DNA of 64,000 nt, taken from positions 4,464,001 to 4,528,000 of the forward strand of contig NZ_CP077077.1 of the NCBI RefSeq assembly GCF_019139675.1, in the 5' to 3' direction. The position numbers and the translations under genes are program-made. Below the pieces are notes generated by a model. That model saw nothing but the letters and a program-made list of their open reading frames with translations. It did not search any database and had not been told where the DNA came from. Position 1 is the stretch's first letter, and each line of letters starts with the position of its first letter. Positions 35,180-45,581 of this stretch are shown in pieces. The stretch is from Pseudomonas maumuensis. Lineage in GTDB: Bacteria; Pseudomonadota; Gammaproteobacteria; Pseudomonadales; Pseudomonadaceae.

Positions 35180-35192
35180 CGCTTCGAACGCA

Positions 35193-35245
35193 CCGCTCCC
35201 GTGTCTTGCTATGAGGTGCGGGAGCGGGCTTGCCCCGCGATCGCT
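35193..35245. repeat. REP-like element
   Basis: Inverted repeat CCGCTCCCG / CGGGAGCGG (35193-35201, 35219-35227), followed by GCTTGCCCCGCGATCG, the P. putida REP consensus. Lies between convergent genes. Confidence 0.6.
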
Positions 35246-35250
35246 TCGAA

Positions 35251-36030
35251 TCACAACAGAAAGGCGCCGGAGGCTACCAACCGGGCCTGCCCACCAATCT
35301 TCACCCGCTCCCCCTCCAGCCGGCAGAACAATTCCCCACCTCGCGCCGACCGTTGGAACGCGTGCAACTCCGGCTTGCCCAGGCGCTCAGCCCAATATGG
35401 AATCAGCGAGCAATGGATCGAACCAGTGACCGGGTCTTCCGGGATACCGATACCCGGTGCAAAGTAGCGCGACACGAAATCATGCTGCTCACCTGGTGCC
35501 GTCACGATCACACCCAAGCCAGGTAACCTCGCCAATGCCACCATGTCCGGCGTGCAAGCACGCACGGCTTGTTCGGATGCCAGTACCACCAGCAGCTCCT
35601 TGGTCTGGTAAACCTCCTGCACCTCGCATCCCAGCGCTTCGGCCACGGCAACCGGTCCAGCCAAGGGCTGCGGATCGATGCGCGGGAAATCGAGCCACAG
35701 GCGGCCCCCTTCACGAGTCACGCTCAACGGCCCGGAAAGGCTTTGAAAGTCCAGGCGCACCTGCTGCTCGCCATACACCTCGAACAGCACATGGGCACTG
35801 GCGAGAGTGGCATGACCGCACAGCGGCACTTCGGTAGCAGGGGTGAACCAGCGAATCCGATAGCCTTCTCCTTCAGCGACCACGAACGCCGTTTCGGCGA
35901 GGTTGTGCTCGGCGGCGACCTGCTGCATCAGCGCATCGTCGAGCCACTGTTCCAGGAGGTAGACCATGGCCGGGTTGCCGGCGAAGGGCCGGTCACTGAA
36001 TGCATCGACCTGGTGAAAATGCAGCTGCAT
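35251..36030 (-). CDS. PhzF-family isomerase/epimerase-like protein
   Basis: 259 aa. Twin diaminopimelate-epimerase fold. N-terminal HFHQVDAFSDRPFAGNPA, catalytic Glu46 in LAETAFV, and PLCGHATLASAH are typical, as is GIPEDPVTGS late. The family includes PhzF of phenazine synthesis, but no phz genes are here, so the substrate is unknown. Start at ATG 36030 with AGGAG upstream. Confidence 0.88.
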   Translation of the reverse strand: MQLHFHQVDAFSDRPFAGNPAMVYLLEQWLDDALMQQVAAEHNLAETAFVVAEGEGYRIRWFTPATEVPLCGHATLASAHVLFEVYGEQQVRLDFQSLSGPLSVTREGGRLWLDFPRIDPQPLAGPVAVAEALGCEVQEVYQTKELLVVLASEQAVRACTPDMVALARLPGLGVIVTAPGEQHDFVSRYFAPGIGIPEDPVTGSIHCSLIPYWAERLGKPELHAFQRSARGGELFCRLEGERVKIGGQARLVASGAFLL

Positions 36031-36128
36031 GCCACGACTCCTGTGCTGGGCGGAAAAGGCCTCGAGCATGGAGCAAGGCGCCTGAGCCGAACAGTGACAG
36101 AGTCGTGGAATTTGAATCAGTACAGATG

Positions 36129-36599
36129 TCAGCCGCGACCGATCTCGGCGAACTGTGCCTGGGTATGGGCAGCGAGCACCGCTGCGGCGAGTTCCACTTC
36201 CAGACCACGACGGCCAGCGCTCACATGAATAGTTTCATGTTGTTGCGCGGATTGGTCGATAAAGGTGCGCAGGCGCTTCTTCTGCCCCAACGGACTTATA
36301 CCCCCAACCAGGTAACCAGTGGCGCGCTGCGCCGCCTGTGGATCGGCCATTTCGCACTTTTTCACCCCCGCCGCCTGCGCCAGCGCCTTCAGGTCGAGGG
36401 TGCCGACCACCGGTACCACGGCCACCAGCAGTTCGCCTTTTTCGCTGCTGGCGAGCAGCGTCTTGAACACGCGCAACGGATCAAGGCCCAGCTTTTCCGC
36501 CGCCTCCAGGCCATACGAGGCGGTTTTCGGATCATGTTCGTAACTGTGTACGCAGTGCTCGGCGCGCACCTTCTTCAGCAAGTCCAGGGCGGGGGTCAT
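36129..36599 (-). CDS. ybaK: YbaK/EbsC family Cys-tRNA(Pro) deacylase
   Basis: 156 aa. Hydrolyses mischarged Cys-tRNA(Pro) or other aa-tRNA. Motifs: VFKTLLAS, VAVVPV, the invariant Lys in KKCEMADP, TGYLVGGISPLGQKKRL. Start ATG 36599 with GGAG upstream (an in-frame TTG precedes it). Confidence 0.9.
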   Translation of the reverse strand: MTPALDLLKKVRAEHCVHSYEHDPKTASYGLEAAEKLGLDPLRVFKTLLASSEKGELLVAVVPVVGTLDLKALAQAAGVKKCEMADPQAAQRATGYLVGGISPLGQKKRLRTFIDQSAQQHETIHVSAGRRGLEVELAAAVLAAHTQAQFAEIGRG

Positions 36600-36726
36600 C
36601 AACGGCTCCAGTCGATCACGGGTCGGCGGGTACTTTAGGGCAAATCCCCTGGAGCGGCCAGCACAGCGCCCAGTCTAGAGCAGCGGCCATCGATTCACGG
36701 CGCGGCACGGCAGTCAGAATGTGGCC

Positions 36727-36790
36727 ATACGTTCATTTTCGACCTTTGACATCAGCGTTTCTTGTCTATATTTTTTCGTTTATGAATAAA
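36727..36790. promoter_or_regulatory. Two GlpR-like operators before glpF
   Basis: TTCATTTTCGAC (36732-36743) and TTCGTTTATGAA (36775-36786) both approximate TTCG-W4-CGAA, the core of the GlpR site. They lie 120-175 nt upstream of glpF. The 302-nt gap to ybaK otherwise shows only an AT-rich stretch with TATATT (around 36766), a possible -10. Confidence 0.5.
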
Positions 36791-36904
36791 TGATGCACCT
36801 ATAAGGTGCGTTTCCTGTACCCGCCCGGCGTCAATGGGGATCGACTCCGGGCTTTTTGCTGTCGAGCGCCCAGCGCCTCACAACAACAAGAACCGAGGTC
36901 ATAC

Positions 36905-37756
36905 ATGACGACTGCACTGCGACAACCCACGCTATCCGCCCAATGCCTGGCCGAATTTCTCGGCACCGCCCTGCTTATCTTCTTCGGTACCGGTTGTGTC
37001 GCCGCGCTCAAGGTCGCCGGTGCCAGCTTCGGCCTGTGGGAAATAAGCATCATCTGGGGGGTCGGCGTGAGCATGGCGATCTACCTCACCGCCGGGGTAT
37101 CCGGGGCGCACCTGAACCCGGCAGTCAGCATCGCGCTGGCCGTGTTCGCCGGCTTCGACAAGCGCAAGCTGCCGTTCTACATGCTGGCCCAGGTGTGCGG
37201 CGCATTCTGCGGCGCCGCGCTGGTGTACTTCCTGTACAGCAACCTGTTCTTCGATTTCGAACAAAGCCACGCCATGCTGCGTGGCAGCCAGGCCAGCCTG
37301 GAGCTGGCCTCGGTGTTTTCCACCTATCCGCACCCGGCGCTGTCCACCGGCCAGGCGTTTCTGGTCGAGGTGATCATCACTGCCATCCTGATGGCCGTGA
37401 TCATGGCCCTGACCGACGACAACAACGGTCTGCCCCGTGGCGCCACCGCGCCCCTGTTGATCGGCTTGCTGATTGCCGTGATCGGCAGTGCAATGGGCCC
37501 GCTGACCGGCTTCGCGATGAACCCGGCACGTGATTTCGGGCCTAAACTGATGACCTTCCTGGCCGGCTGGGGCGAAATCGCCTTCACCGGTGGACGCGAT
37601 ATTCCGTACTTCCTGGTGCCGGTGTTCGCGCCGATCCTCGGCGCAAGTTTGGGTGCGGCCCTGTACCGTGGGCTGATCGCCCGTAACTTGCCGACCACCC
37701 AGGCCGCGGCCCAACAGACAGACGATAATCCTCAGGGCGATACCCAGGTTTCCTGA
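36905..37756 (+). CDS. glpF: Glycerol uptake facilitator
   Basis: 283 aa, six membrane helices. Both NPA boxes of the aquaglyceroporin channel are present: GAHLNPAVSI and GFAMNPARDFGPK, the latter with Asp after Arg as in glycerol channels. Passes glycerol across the inner membrane for trapping by GlpK. Start ATG 36905. First gene of the glp cluster. Confidence 0.96.
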   Translation: MTTALRQPTLSAQCLAEFLGTALLIFFGTGCVAALKVAGASFGLWEISIIWGVGVSMAIYLTAGVSGAHLNPAVSIALAVFAGFDKRKLPFYMLAQVCGAFCGAALVYFLYSNLFFDFEQSHAMLRGSQASLELASVFSTYPHPALSTGQAFLVEVIITAILMAVIMALTDDNNGLPRGATAPLLIGLLIAVIGSAMGPLTGFAMNPARDFGPKLMTFLAGWGEIAFTGGRDIPYFLVPVFAPILGASLGAALYRGLIARNLPTTQAAAQQTDDNPQGDTQVS

Positions 37757-37804
37757 TGCCCGCGCCGGGCCCGGACCGCAAGGCCGGCGCCCGCCACGCC
37801 CTGA

Positions 37805-39334
<1,530 letters not shown>

Positions 39335-39352
39335 GTTCAGAAGCAAAGCGGC

Positions 39353-39405
39353 ACGAGCCCGCTCCCTCAAGGCTGATCCTGGGAGCGGACTTGCCCCGCC
39401 ATGAC
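39353..39405. repeat. REP-like element between glpK and glpR
   Basis: Inverted arms around GAGCCCGCTCCC and GGGAGCGGACTTGCCCC, similar to the element at 35193. May isolate glpR from glpFK transcription. Confidence 0.55.
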
Positions 39406-39489
39406 CCTTTGCGCAACAACCAGACTGGTCCTGCACCACGACCTACGGCATCATTGCAGAATTTGTCCGGCTGCCCCAAAGGACCGCCC

Positions 39490-40245
39490 ATGAATCTGCC
39501 TCCCCGCCAACAACAAATCCTCGAGCTCGTCCGCGAACGCGGCTATGTCAGCATCGAGGAAATGGCGCAGCTGTTCGTCGTCACCCCGCAGACCATCCGC
39601 CGCGATATCAACCAGCTCGCTGAAGCCAATCTGCTACGCCGCTATCACGGCGGCGCGGCCTACGACTCGAGCATCGAGAACACCGCCTACGCCATGCGCG
39701 CCGACCAGATGCGCGACGAGAAGCAGCGCATTGCCGAAGCTGTGGCGCGGCAGATTCCGGACCATGCCTCGCTGTTCATCAACATCGGTACCACCACCGA
39801 ATCCATCGCCCGCGCCCTGCTCAACCACAATCAACTGAAAGTCATCACCAACAACCTGCATGTGGCGGCGATCCTGGCAGCCAAGGACGATTTCGAAGTG
39901 CTGGTAGCCGGTGGCACGGTGCGCCGCGACGGCGGCGTGGTCGGCCAGGCCAGCGTGGACTTCATCAACCAGTTCAAGGTCGATTTCGCCGTAGTCGGCA
40001 TCAGCGGGATCGATGAGGACGGCAGCCTGCTGGACTTCGACTACCAGGAGGTGCGGGTATCCCAGGCGATCATCGCCAATGCCCGCCAGGTACTCCTAGC
40101 CGCGGACTCGAGCAAGTTTGGGCGTAATGCGATGGTGCGCCTCGGTTCGATCAGTCTGGTCGATTGCCTGGTGACCGATCAGGCGCCATCCCCGGCGCTC
40201 ACCCAACTGCTCAACCAGCACAAGATTCGCCTCGACGTGGTTTGA
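39490..40245 (+). CDS. glpR: Glycerol-3-phosphate regulon repressor, DeoR family
   Basis: 251 aa. N-terminal HTH ([23 protein letters not shown], then [13 protein letters not shown]) and a DeoR effector domain ([27 protein letters not shown]). Represses glp genes; glycerol 3-phosphate releases it. The start at ATG 39490 gives the family N-terminus. Operator-like sites flank it at glpF and glpD. Confidence 0.95.
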   Translation: MNLPPRQQQILELVRERGYVSIEEMAQLFVVTPQTIRRDINQLAEANLLRRYHGGAAYDSSIENTAYAMRADQMRDEKQRIAEAVARQIPDHASLFINIGTTTESIARALLNHNQLKVITNNLHVAAILAAKDDFEVLVAGGTVRRDGGVVGQASVDFINQFKVDFAVVGISGIDEDGSLLDFDYQEVRVSQAIIANARQVLLAADSSKFGRNAMVRLGSISLVDCLVTDQAPSPALTQLLNQHKIRLDVV

Positions 40246-40323
40246 GGGGGCAGTAACTCGCCGCTGCGATCAGGCGGCGCTCGATTGCACCGCCCTGTAA
40301 AACCCGGGGCCGGTCTCCCTGCT

Positions 40324-40447
40324 TTTTCGAAAATGTTCATTATTCTGTCATCCGATCAGTTTTTTCTATAAAGACTGGCTGGCAGCCGCCTGTTCATTGC
40401 GCTAGTATTTTCGAAAACGAACATAGATGTTCGCATTCGATGCGAAC
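40324..40447. promoter_or_regulatory. Three GlpR-like operators before glpD
   Basis: Site 1: TTTTCGAAAATGTTCATT (40324-40341), one good half. Site 2: TATTTTCGAAAACGAACATA (40406-40425), a near-perfect palindrome fitting WATGTTCG-W4-CGAACATW. Site 3: GTTCGCAT-TCG-ATGCGAAC (40429-40447), perfect arms with ATGTTCG on the left, ending 20 nt before the chosen glpD start. A TATAAA (40366-40371) may be the -10. Confidence 0.65.
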
Positions 40448-40466
40448 GCCCCAGGAGGCCTTGCCC

Positions 40467-41999
40467 GTGTCCCAGCCCGTTTCGTCCCAGCCACCCCTGC
40501 ACGACTGCTACGACCTCGCCGTGATCGGCGGTGGCATCAATGGCGTAGGCATCGCTGCCGATGCTGCCGGACGCGGCCTCAAGGTGTTCCTTTGTGAAAA
40601 AGACGACCTGGCCCAGCACACCTCCTCAGCCAGCAGCAAGCTGATCCACGGCGGCCTGCGTTACCTGGAGCATTATGAGTTCCGCCTGGTGCGTGAAGCC
40701 CTGGCCGAGCGCGAAGTGCTGCTGGCCAAGGCTCCGCACATCGTCAAGCCGATGCGCTTCGTGTTGCCGCACCGTCCGCACCTGCGCCCGGCCTGGATGA
40801 TCCGCGCCGGACTGTTCCTCTACGACCACCTGGGCAAACGCAAGCACCTGGGCGCCTCTCGCGGCCTGCGCTTCGGCCCGGGGTACCCGCTCAAGCCGGC
40901 CATCAGCCGCGGCTTCGAATACGCCGACTGCGCCGTCGATGACGCTCGCCTGGTGGTGCTCAACGCCATGGCTGCCCGTGAAAAAGGTGCGCACATTCAC
41001 ACCCGTACCCGCTGCTTGCGAGCAGAACGGGTAGACGGCCTGTGGCAGGTGGAACTGCAGCATGCCGACGGCAGTGTGCAGACGCTTCGCGCCCGGGCCC
41101 TGGTCAACGCCGCTGGCCCTTGGGTCGCCAGCTTCATCAAGGACGACCTCAAGCTTGACGCGCCGTACGGCATCCGCCTGATCCAGGGCAGCCACCTGAT
41201 CGTTCCGCGCCTGTACGAAGGCGAACACGCCTACATCCTGCAGAACGAAGATCAGCGGATCGTTTTCTGCATCCCTTACCTGGACCGCTTCACCCTGATC
41301 GGTACCACCGATCGGGAATACAGCGGCGACCCGGCCAAGGTGGCGATCACCGAGCAGGAAACCGACTATCTGCTCAAGGTGGTCAATGAGCACTTCAACC
41401 ACCAGCTCAGCCACACCGACATCCTGCACACCTATTCCGGGGTGCGCCCACTGTGCAACGACGAATCGGACAACCCGTCCGCGGTCACCCGTGACTACAC
41501 GCTGGCACTGTCCGCCGCCGAGAACGAGGCGCCACTGCTATCGGTATTCGGCGGCAAATTGACCACCTATCGCAAACTGGCTGAATCGGCCATGGCCGAA
41601 TTGCAGCCATTCTTCACCCAGATGCACGGTAGCTGGACTGCCGGCGCGCCGTTGCCAGGCGGTGAAAACATGACCACCGCGCCAGCGCTGGTCGAGGCCC
41701 TGGTGGCGCGCCATGCGTGGCTACCACTGGATATCGCCAAGCGCTGGGCCACGACTTATGGCAGCCGTGTCTGGCGCCTGCTCGAAGGTGTCGATAGCCC
41801 CGAGGATCTCGGGCAGTCCATGGGTGGTGGCTTGTTCACTCGCGAAGTCGACTACCTCTGCGCCGAGGAATGGGCCACGACTGCGCACGACATCCTTTGG
41901 CGCCGTACCAAGTTGGGCCTGTTCACCAGCAGTACCGAGCAGCAGGCATTGAGCGACTATCTGGCACAAGCGAACAAGGCGCAGATCCGCGCCGCCTGA
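40467..41999 (+). CDS. glpD: Aerobic glycerol-3-phosphate dehydrogenase
   Basis: 510 aa. FAD-binding GGGINGVGIAADAAGRGL near the start, then SSASSKLIHGGLRYLE. Oxidises glycerol 3-phosphate to dihydroxyacetone phosphate and reduces the quinone pool at the inner membrane. Start GTG 40467 is chosen because AGGAGG lies 8 nt upstream. An upstream ATG at 40440 is possible but sits in operator site 3. A strong terminator follows. Confidence 0.96.
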   Translation: MSQPVSSQPPLHDCYDLAVIGGGINGVGIAADAAGRGLKVFLCEKDDLAQHTSSASSKLIHGGLRYLEHYEFRLVREALAEREVLLAKAPHIVKPMRFVLPHRPHLRPAWMIRAGLFLYDHLGKRKHLGASRGLRFGPGYPLKPAISRGFEYADCAVDDARLVVLNAMAAREKGAHIHTRTRCLRAERVDGLWQVELQHADGSVQTLRARALVNAAGPWVASFIKDDLKLDAPYGIRLIQGSHLIVPRLYEGEHAYILQNEDQRIVFCIPYLDRFTLIGTTDREYSGDPAKVAITEQETDYLLKVVNEHFNHQLSHTDILHTYSGVRPLCNDESDNPSAVTRDYTLALSAAENEAPLLSVFGGKLTTYRKLAESAMAELQPFFTQMHGSWTAGAPLPGGENMTTAPALVEALVARHAWLPLDIAKRWATTYGSRVWRLLEGVDSPEDLGQSMGGGLFTREVDYLCAEEWATTAHDILWRRTKLGLFTSSTEQQALSDYLAQANKAQIRAA

Positions 42000-42008
42000 A
42001 GCGCTCTG

Positions 42009-42045
42009 AGGTCGGGTTGCATGGCCATGCATCCCGACCTTTTTC
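42009..42045 (+). terminator. Terminator after glpD
   Basis: Long stem AGGTCGGG-T-TGCAT ... ATGCA-T-CCCGACCT followed by TTTT. Confidence 0.88.
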
Positions 42046-42178
42046 ATATCCCACCCGTTCGGATTTCCGAACAAGGCCCTAGCACTCATCCGGAAAGCCG
42101 GACAGCACACGCGCTCTCAAAAGCATCAAAAAAGATTAATCCCCAGCATTTTCGCGGCGTTATGATCGACATCAGAGC

Positions 42179-42195
42179 TTGGCACGACTCATGCT
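42179..42195 (+). promoter_or_regulatory. Sigma-54-type promoter of the acidic amino acid transporter
   Basis: TTGGCACGACTCATGCT fits the -24/-12 consensus (TGGCACG-N4-TTGCW) with one mismatch (ATGC for TTGC). It is about 104 nt upstream of the binding-protein gene. AauR, the enhancer-binding protein encoded downstream, would activate it. The 299-nt gap holds nothing else clear beyond the glpD terminator. Confidence 0.65.
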
Positions 42196-42298
42196 CTACA
42201 CTTGGTAGCCGAATGCACCACGCTTCATGCTGTATTCGTTGAACGAAAGAGTCCGCCAACGGCTCCATAAAAAAAACAAACACGTCGAGGAAAATTTG

Positions 42299-43216
42299 AT
42301 GCGCATCGTTCGTCAATTGCTGGGCGCCGCCATCGCGGCCGCTGTCATCGCATCGCCGGTCATGGCTGAAGAGCTGACCGGAACCCTGAAGAAGATCAAG
42401 GATTCGGGCACCATCACTCTGGGCCACCGCGACTCCTCCATCCCGTTCTCCTACCTGGCCGGCAAACCGGAACCGGTAGGCTACTCCCACGACATCCAGC
42501 TGGCCGTCGTCGAAGCCCTGAAAAAGCAACTGGGCACCGACATCAAGGTCAAGTACAACCTCGTCACCTCGCAGACCCGCATCCCGCTGGTGCAGAACGG
42601 CACCGTGGATCTGGAGTGCGGCTCTACCACCAACAACGTCGAGCGCCAGCAGCAAGTCGGCTTCTCGGTAGGCATCTTCGAGGTCGGCACCCGTCTGCTG
42701 ACCAAGGTCAAGGATGGCCAGCCATCCTATAAAGACTTCGCCGACCTGGCCGGCAAGAACGTAGTGACCACCGCCGGCACTACCTCCGAGCGCATCCTCA
42801 AGGCGATGAACGCCGACAAGCAGATGAAGATGAACGTGATCTCCGCCAAGGACCACGGTGAAGCCTTCAACATGCTCGAAAGCGGCCGCGCCGTGGCCTT
42901 CATGATGGACGACGCGCTGCTGGCCGGTGAAATGGCCAAGGCCAAGAAGCCAGCCGATTGGGTCATCACCGGCACGCCACAGTCGTACGAAATCTACGGC
43001 TGCATGGTGCGCAAGGATGATGCTGCGTTCAAGAAAGCGGTCGACGAAGCCATCGTCGCCTACTTCAAGTCGGGTGAAGTCAACAAGAGCTACGACAAGT
43101 GGTTCCAGCAACCGATTCCACCAAAGGGCCTGAACCTGCAGTTCCCAATGAGTGACGAGCTGAAGCAGCTGATCGCCGAGCCGACCGACAAGGCGGCGGA
43201 CGAGAAGAAGTCCTGA
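42299..43216 (+). CDS. aatJ: Acidic amino acid (Glu/Asp) ABC transporter, periplasmic binding protein
   Basis: 305 aa with a signal peptide (RQLLGAAIAAAVIASPVMAE). SBP_bac_3 fold: GTITLGHRDSSIPFSYL, NGTVDLECGSTTNNVERQQQVGFS, SERILKAMN. This is the GltI/AatJ type that binds glutamate and aspartate. First gene of aatJQMP; a strong hairpin separates it from the permease genes. GAGGAA precedes the start. Confidence 0.92.
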   Translation: MRIVRQLLGAAIAAAVIASPVMAEELTGTLKKIKDSGTITLGHRDSSIPFSYLAGKPEPVGYSHDIQLAVVEALKKQLGTDIKVKYNLVTSQTRIPLVQNGTVDLECGSTTNNVERQQQVGFSVGIFEVGTRLLTKVKDGQPSYKDFADLAGKNVVTTAGTTSERILKAMNADKQMKMNVISAKDHGEAFNMLESGRAVAFMMDDALLAGEMAKAKKPADWVITGTPQSYEIYGCMVRKDDAAFKKAVDEAIVAYFKSGEVNKSYDKWFQQPIPPKGLNLQFPMSDELKQLIAEPTDKAADEKKS

Positions 43217-43291
43217 CCTCCGGCAGATAGTGACCTGAAGCGCATCCGCGCGAATCCATCCAACAGGTCACCTAGTTAGTGTCTAACCTTT

Positions 43292-43322
43292 ACATCCGAG
43301 GGCGTCGAACGCCCCCGGATGT
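43292..43322 (+). terminator. Intercistronic hairpin in aatJ-aatQ
   Basis: ACATCCG-A-GGGCGT / ACGCCC-C-CGGATGT stem with a small loop and no T-run. Such hairpins protect the 3' end of binding-protein mRNA and give more of it than of permeases. Confidence 0.65.
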
Positions 43323-43363
43323 ATCGAGGTGCCCGTGAAACAACCGTCTGAGGGGAAATCCCG

Positions 43364-44110
43364 ATGAATTACAACTGGGACTGGGGCGTGTTCTTCAAGT
43401 CCACCGGCGTGGGCAGCGAGACCTATCTGGACTGGTACATCACCGGTCTGGGCTGGACCATCGCCATCGCCATCTCCGCCTGGATCATCGCCTTGCTGCT
43501 GGGCTCGCTGCTCGGCGTGATGCGTACCGTACCCAATCGTCTGGTGTCAGGGATTGCCACCGCTTACGTCGAGCTGTTCCGCAACGTGCCGCTGCTGGTG
43601 CAGCTGTTCATCTGGTACTTCCTCGTGCCAGACCTGCTCCCTGAAGGCCTGCAGGAGTGGTTCAAGCAGGACCTCAACCCAACCACCTCGGCGCTGATCA
43701 GCGTGGTCATCTGCCTGGGCCTGTTCACCGCCGCCCGTGTCTGCGAGCAAGTGCGTACCGGTATCCAGGCGCTGCCCCGTGGCCAAGAGTCGGCCGGCCG
43801 CGCGATGGGCTTCAGCCTGCCGCAGATCTACATGAACGTGCTGCTGCCCCAGGCCTACCGGATCATCATTCCGCCGCTTACTTCGGAATTCCTGAACGTG
43901 TTCAAGAACTCCTCGGTAGCCTCGCTGATCGGCCTGATGGAGCTGCTGGCGCAGACCAAGCAGACCGCCGAGTTCTCGGCGAACCTGTTCGAGGCATTCA
44001 CCCTGGCCACGCTGATCTACTTCACCCTGAACATGGGCCTGATGCTGCTCATGCGCATGGTCGAGAAGAAAGTCGCGGTACCCGGCCTGATTTCCGTGGG
44101 AGGCAAGTAA
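43364..44110 (+). CDS. aatQ: Acidic amino acid ABC transporter permease
   Basis: 248 aa, about five helices. HisMQ-type permease: YVELFRNVPLLVQLFIWYF and the EAA-like loop with GQESAGRAMGFSLPQIYMNVLLPQA. GltJ/AatQ type. The next permease begins right after its stop. Confidence 0.93.
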   Translation: MNYNWDWGVFFKSTGVGSETYLDWYITGLGWTIAIAISAWIIALLLGSLLGVMRTVPNRLVSGIATAYVELFRNVPLLVQLFIWYFLVPDLLPEGLQEWFKQDLNPTTSALISVVICLGLFTAARVCEQVRTGIQALPRGQESAGRAMGFSLPQIYMNVLLPQAYRIIIPPLTSEFLNVFKNSSVASLIGLMELLAQTKQTAEFSANLFEAFTLATLIYFTLNMGLMLLMRMVEKKVAVPGLISVGGK

Positions 44111-44782
44111 ATGGACATGGATTTCAGTGAAATCATCCCGGCCCTGCCCGCCCTTTGGGACGGCATGGTCCTGACCCTGCAACTGATGGTCATGGGCGTG
44201 GTCGGCGGTATCGCCCTGGGCACCATCCTCGCCCTGATGCGCCTGTCGTCGAACAAGCTGCTGGCCAATATCGCCGGCACCTACGTCAACTACTTCCGCT
44301 CCATCCCCCTGCTGCTGGTGATCACCTGGTTCTACCTGGCGGTGCCGTTCGTGCTGCGCTGGATCACCGGCGAAGACACCCCGGTGGGCGCGTTCACCTC
44401 CTGCGTCGTGGCCTTCATGATGTTCGAGGCGGCCTACTTCTGCGAAATCGTCCGCGCCGGTGTGCAGTCGATCTCCAAGGGCCAGATGGGCGCCGCGCAG
44501 GCGCTGGGCATGAGCTACGGCCAGTGCATGCGCCTGATCATCCTGCCCCAGGCGTTTCGCAAGATGACCCCGCTGCTGCTGCAACAGAGCATCATCCTGT
44601 TCCAGGACACCTCGCTGGTCTACACCGTCGGCCTGATCGACTTCCTCAACTCGGCTCGCTCCAACGGCGACATCATTGGGCGCTCCCACGAGTTCCTGAT
44701 CTTCGCCGGTGTCGTCTACTTCCTCGTCAGCTTCTCCGCTTCCTGGCTGGTCAAGCGCCTGCAAAAAAGGATCACCGTATGA
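44111..44782 (+). CDS. aatM: Acidic amino acid ABC transporter permease
   Basis: 223 aa. Same family as its neighbour: [19 protein letters not shown] and [26 protein letters not shown]. GltK/AatM type; forms a heterodimer with AatQ. Starts at the base after the aatQ stop and overlaps aatP by 4 nt. Confidence 0.93.
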   Translation: MDMDFSEIIPALPALWDGMVLTLQLMVMGVVGGIALGTILALMRLSSNKLLANIAGTYVNYFRSIPLLLVITWFYLAVPFVLRWITGEDTPVGAFTSCVVAFMMFEAAYFCEIVRAGVQSISKGQMGAAQALGMSYGQCMRLIILPQAFRKMTPLLLQQSIILFQDTSLVYTVGLIDFLNSARSNGDIIGRSHEFLIFAGVVYFLVSFSASWLVKRLQKRITV

Positions 44783-45513
44783 TTTCCATCAAGAACGTCA
44801 ATAAATGGTACGGGGACTTCCAGGTACTGACCGACTGCAGCACCGAGGTCAAGAAAGGTGAAGTGGTGGTCGTGTGCGGCCCGTCCGGGTCGGGCAAGTC
44901 GACACTGATCAAGTGTGTCAACGCCCTGGAGCCGTTCCAGAAAGGCGACATCATCGTCGACGGCACTTCCATCGCCGACCCAAAGACCAACCTGCCCAAG
45001 TTGCGTTCGCGGGTGGGCATGGTGTTCCAGCACTTCGAGCTGTTCCCGCACCTGTCGATCACCGAGAACCTGACCATCGCCCAGCGCAAGGTACTCGGCC
45101 GCAGCGAAGCGGAAGCCACCAAGAAAGGCCTGGCTTTGCTCGACCGCGTTGGCCTTGGCGCCCACGCCAAGAAGCACCCTGGCCAACTGTCAGGCGGCCA
45201 GCAGCAGCGCGTGGCGATCGCCCGTGCCCTGTCGATGGACCCGATCGTCATGCTGTTCGACGAACCGACCTCGGCGCTGGACCCGGAAATGGTCAACGAA
45301 GTCTTGGACGTGATGGTCGAACTGGCCCACGAAGGCATGACCATGATGTGCGTGACCCACGAGATGGGCTTCGCCCGCAAGGTCGCCAACCGGGTGATCT
45401 TCATGGACAAGGGCAACATCATCGAGGATTGTCAGAAGGAAGACTTCTTCGGTAATCCCGAGGGCCGCCACGAGCGTACCCAGCACTTCCTCAGCAAGAT
45501 CCTGCAACACTAA
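44779..45513 (+). CDS. aatP: Acidic amino acid ABC transporter ATP-binding protein
   Basis: 244 aa. Walker [22 protein letters not shown], signature LSGGQQQR, Walker [14 protein letters not shown]-loop THEMGFA. GltL/AatP type, driving glutamate/aspartate uptake. ATGA overlap with aatM. Confidence 0.95.
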   Translation: MISIKNVNKWYGDFQVLTDCSTEVKKGEVVVVCGPSGSGKSTLIKCVNALEPFQKGDIIVDGTSIADPKTNLPKLRSRVGMVFQHFELFPHLSITENLTIAQRKVLGRSEAEATKKGLALLDRVGLGAHAKKHPGQLSGGQQQRVAIARALSMDPIVMLFDEPTSALDPEMVNEVLDVMVELAHEGMTMMCVTHEMGFARKVANRVIFMDKGNIIEDCQKEDFFGNPEGRHERTQHFLSKILQH

Positions 45514-45528
45514 GTCGGCCACAGTGAC

Positions 45529-45553
45529 GCTGCCCGGCCACCTGCCGGGCAGC
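45529..45553 (+). terminator. Hairpin between aatP and aauS
   Basis: Perfect GCTGCCCGGC-CACCT-GCCGGGCAGC with no T-run; may reduce read-through into aauS. Confidence 0.5.
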
Positions 45554-45581
45554 GGAAGCTGGTCGTAACAAGGCCACTGTG

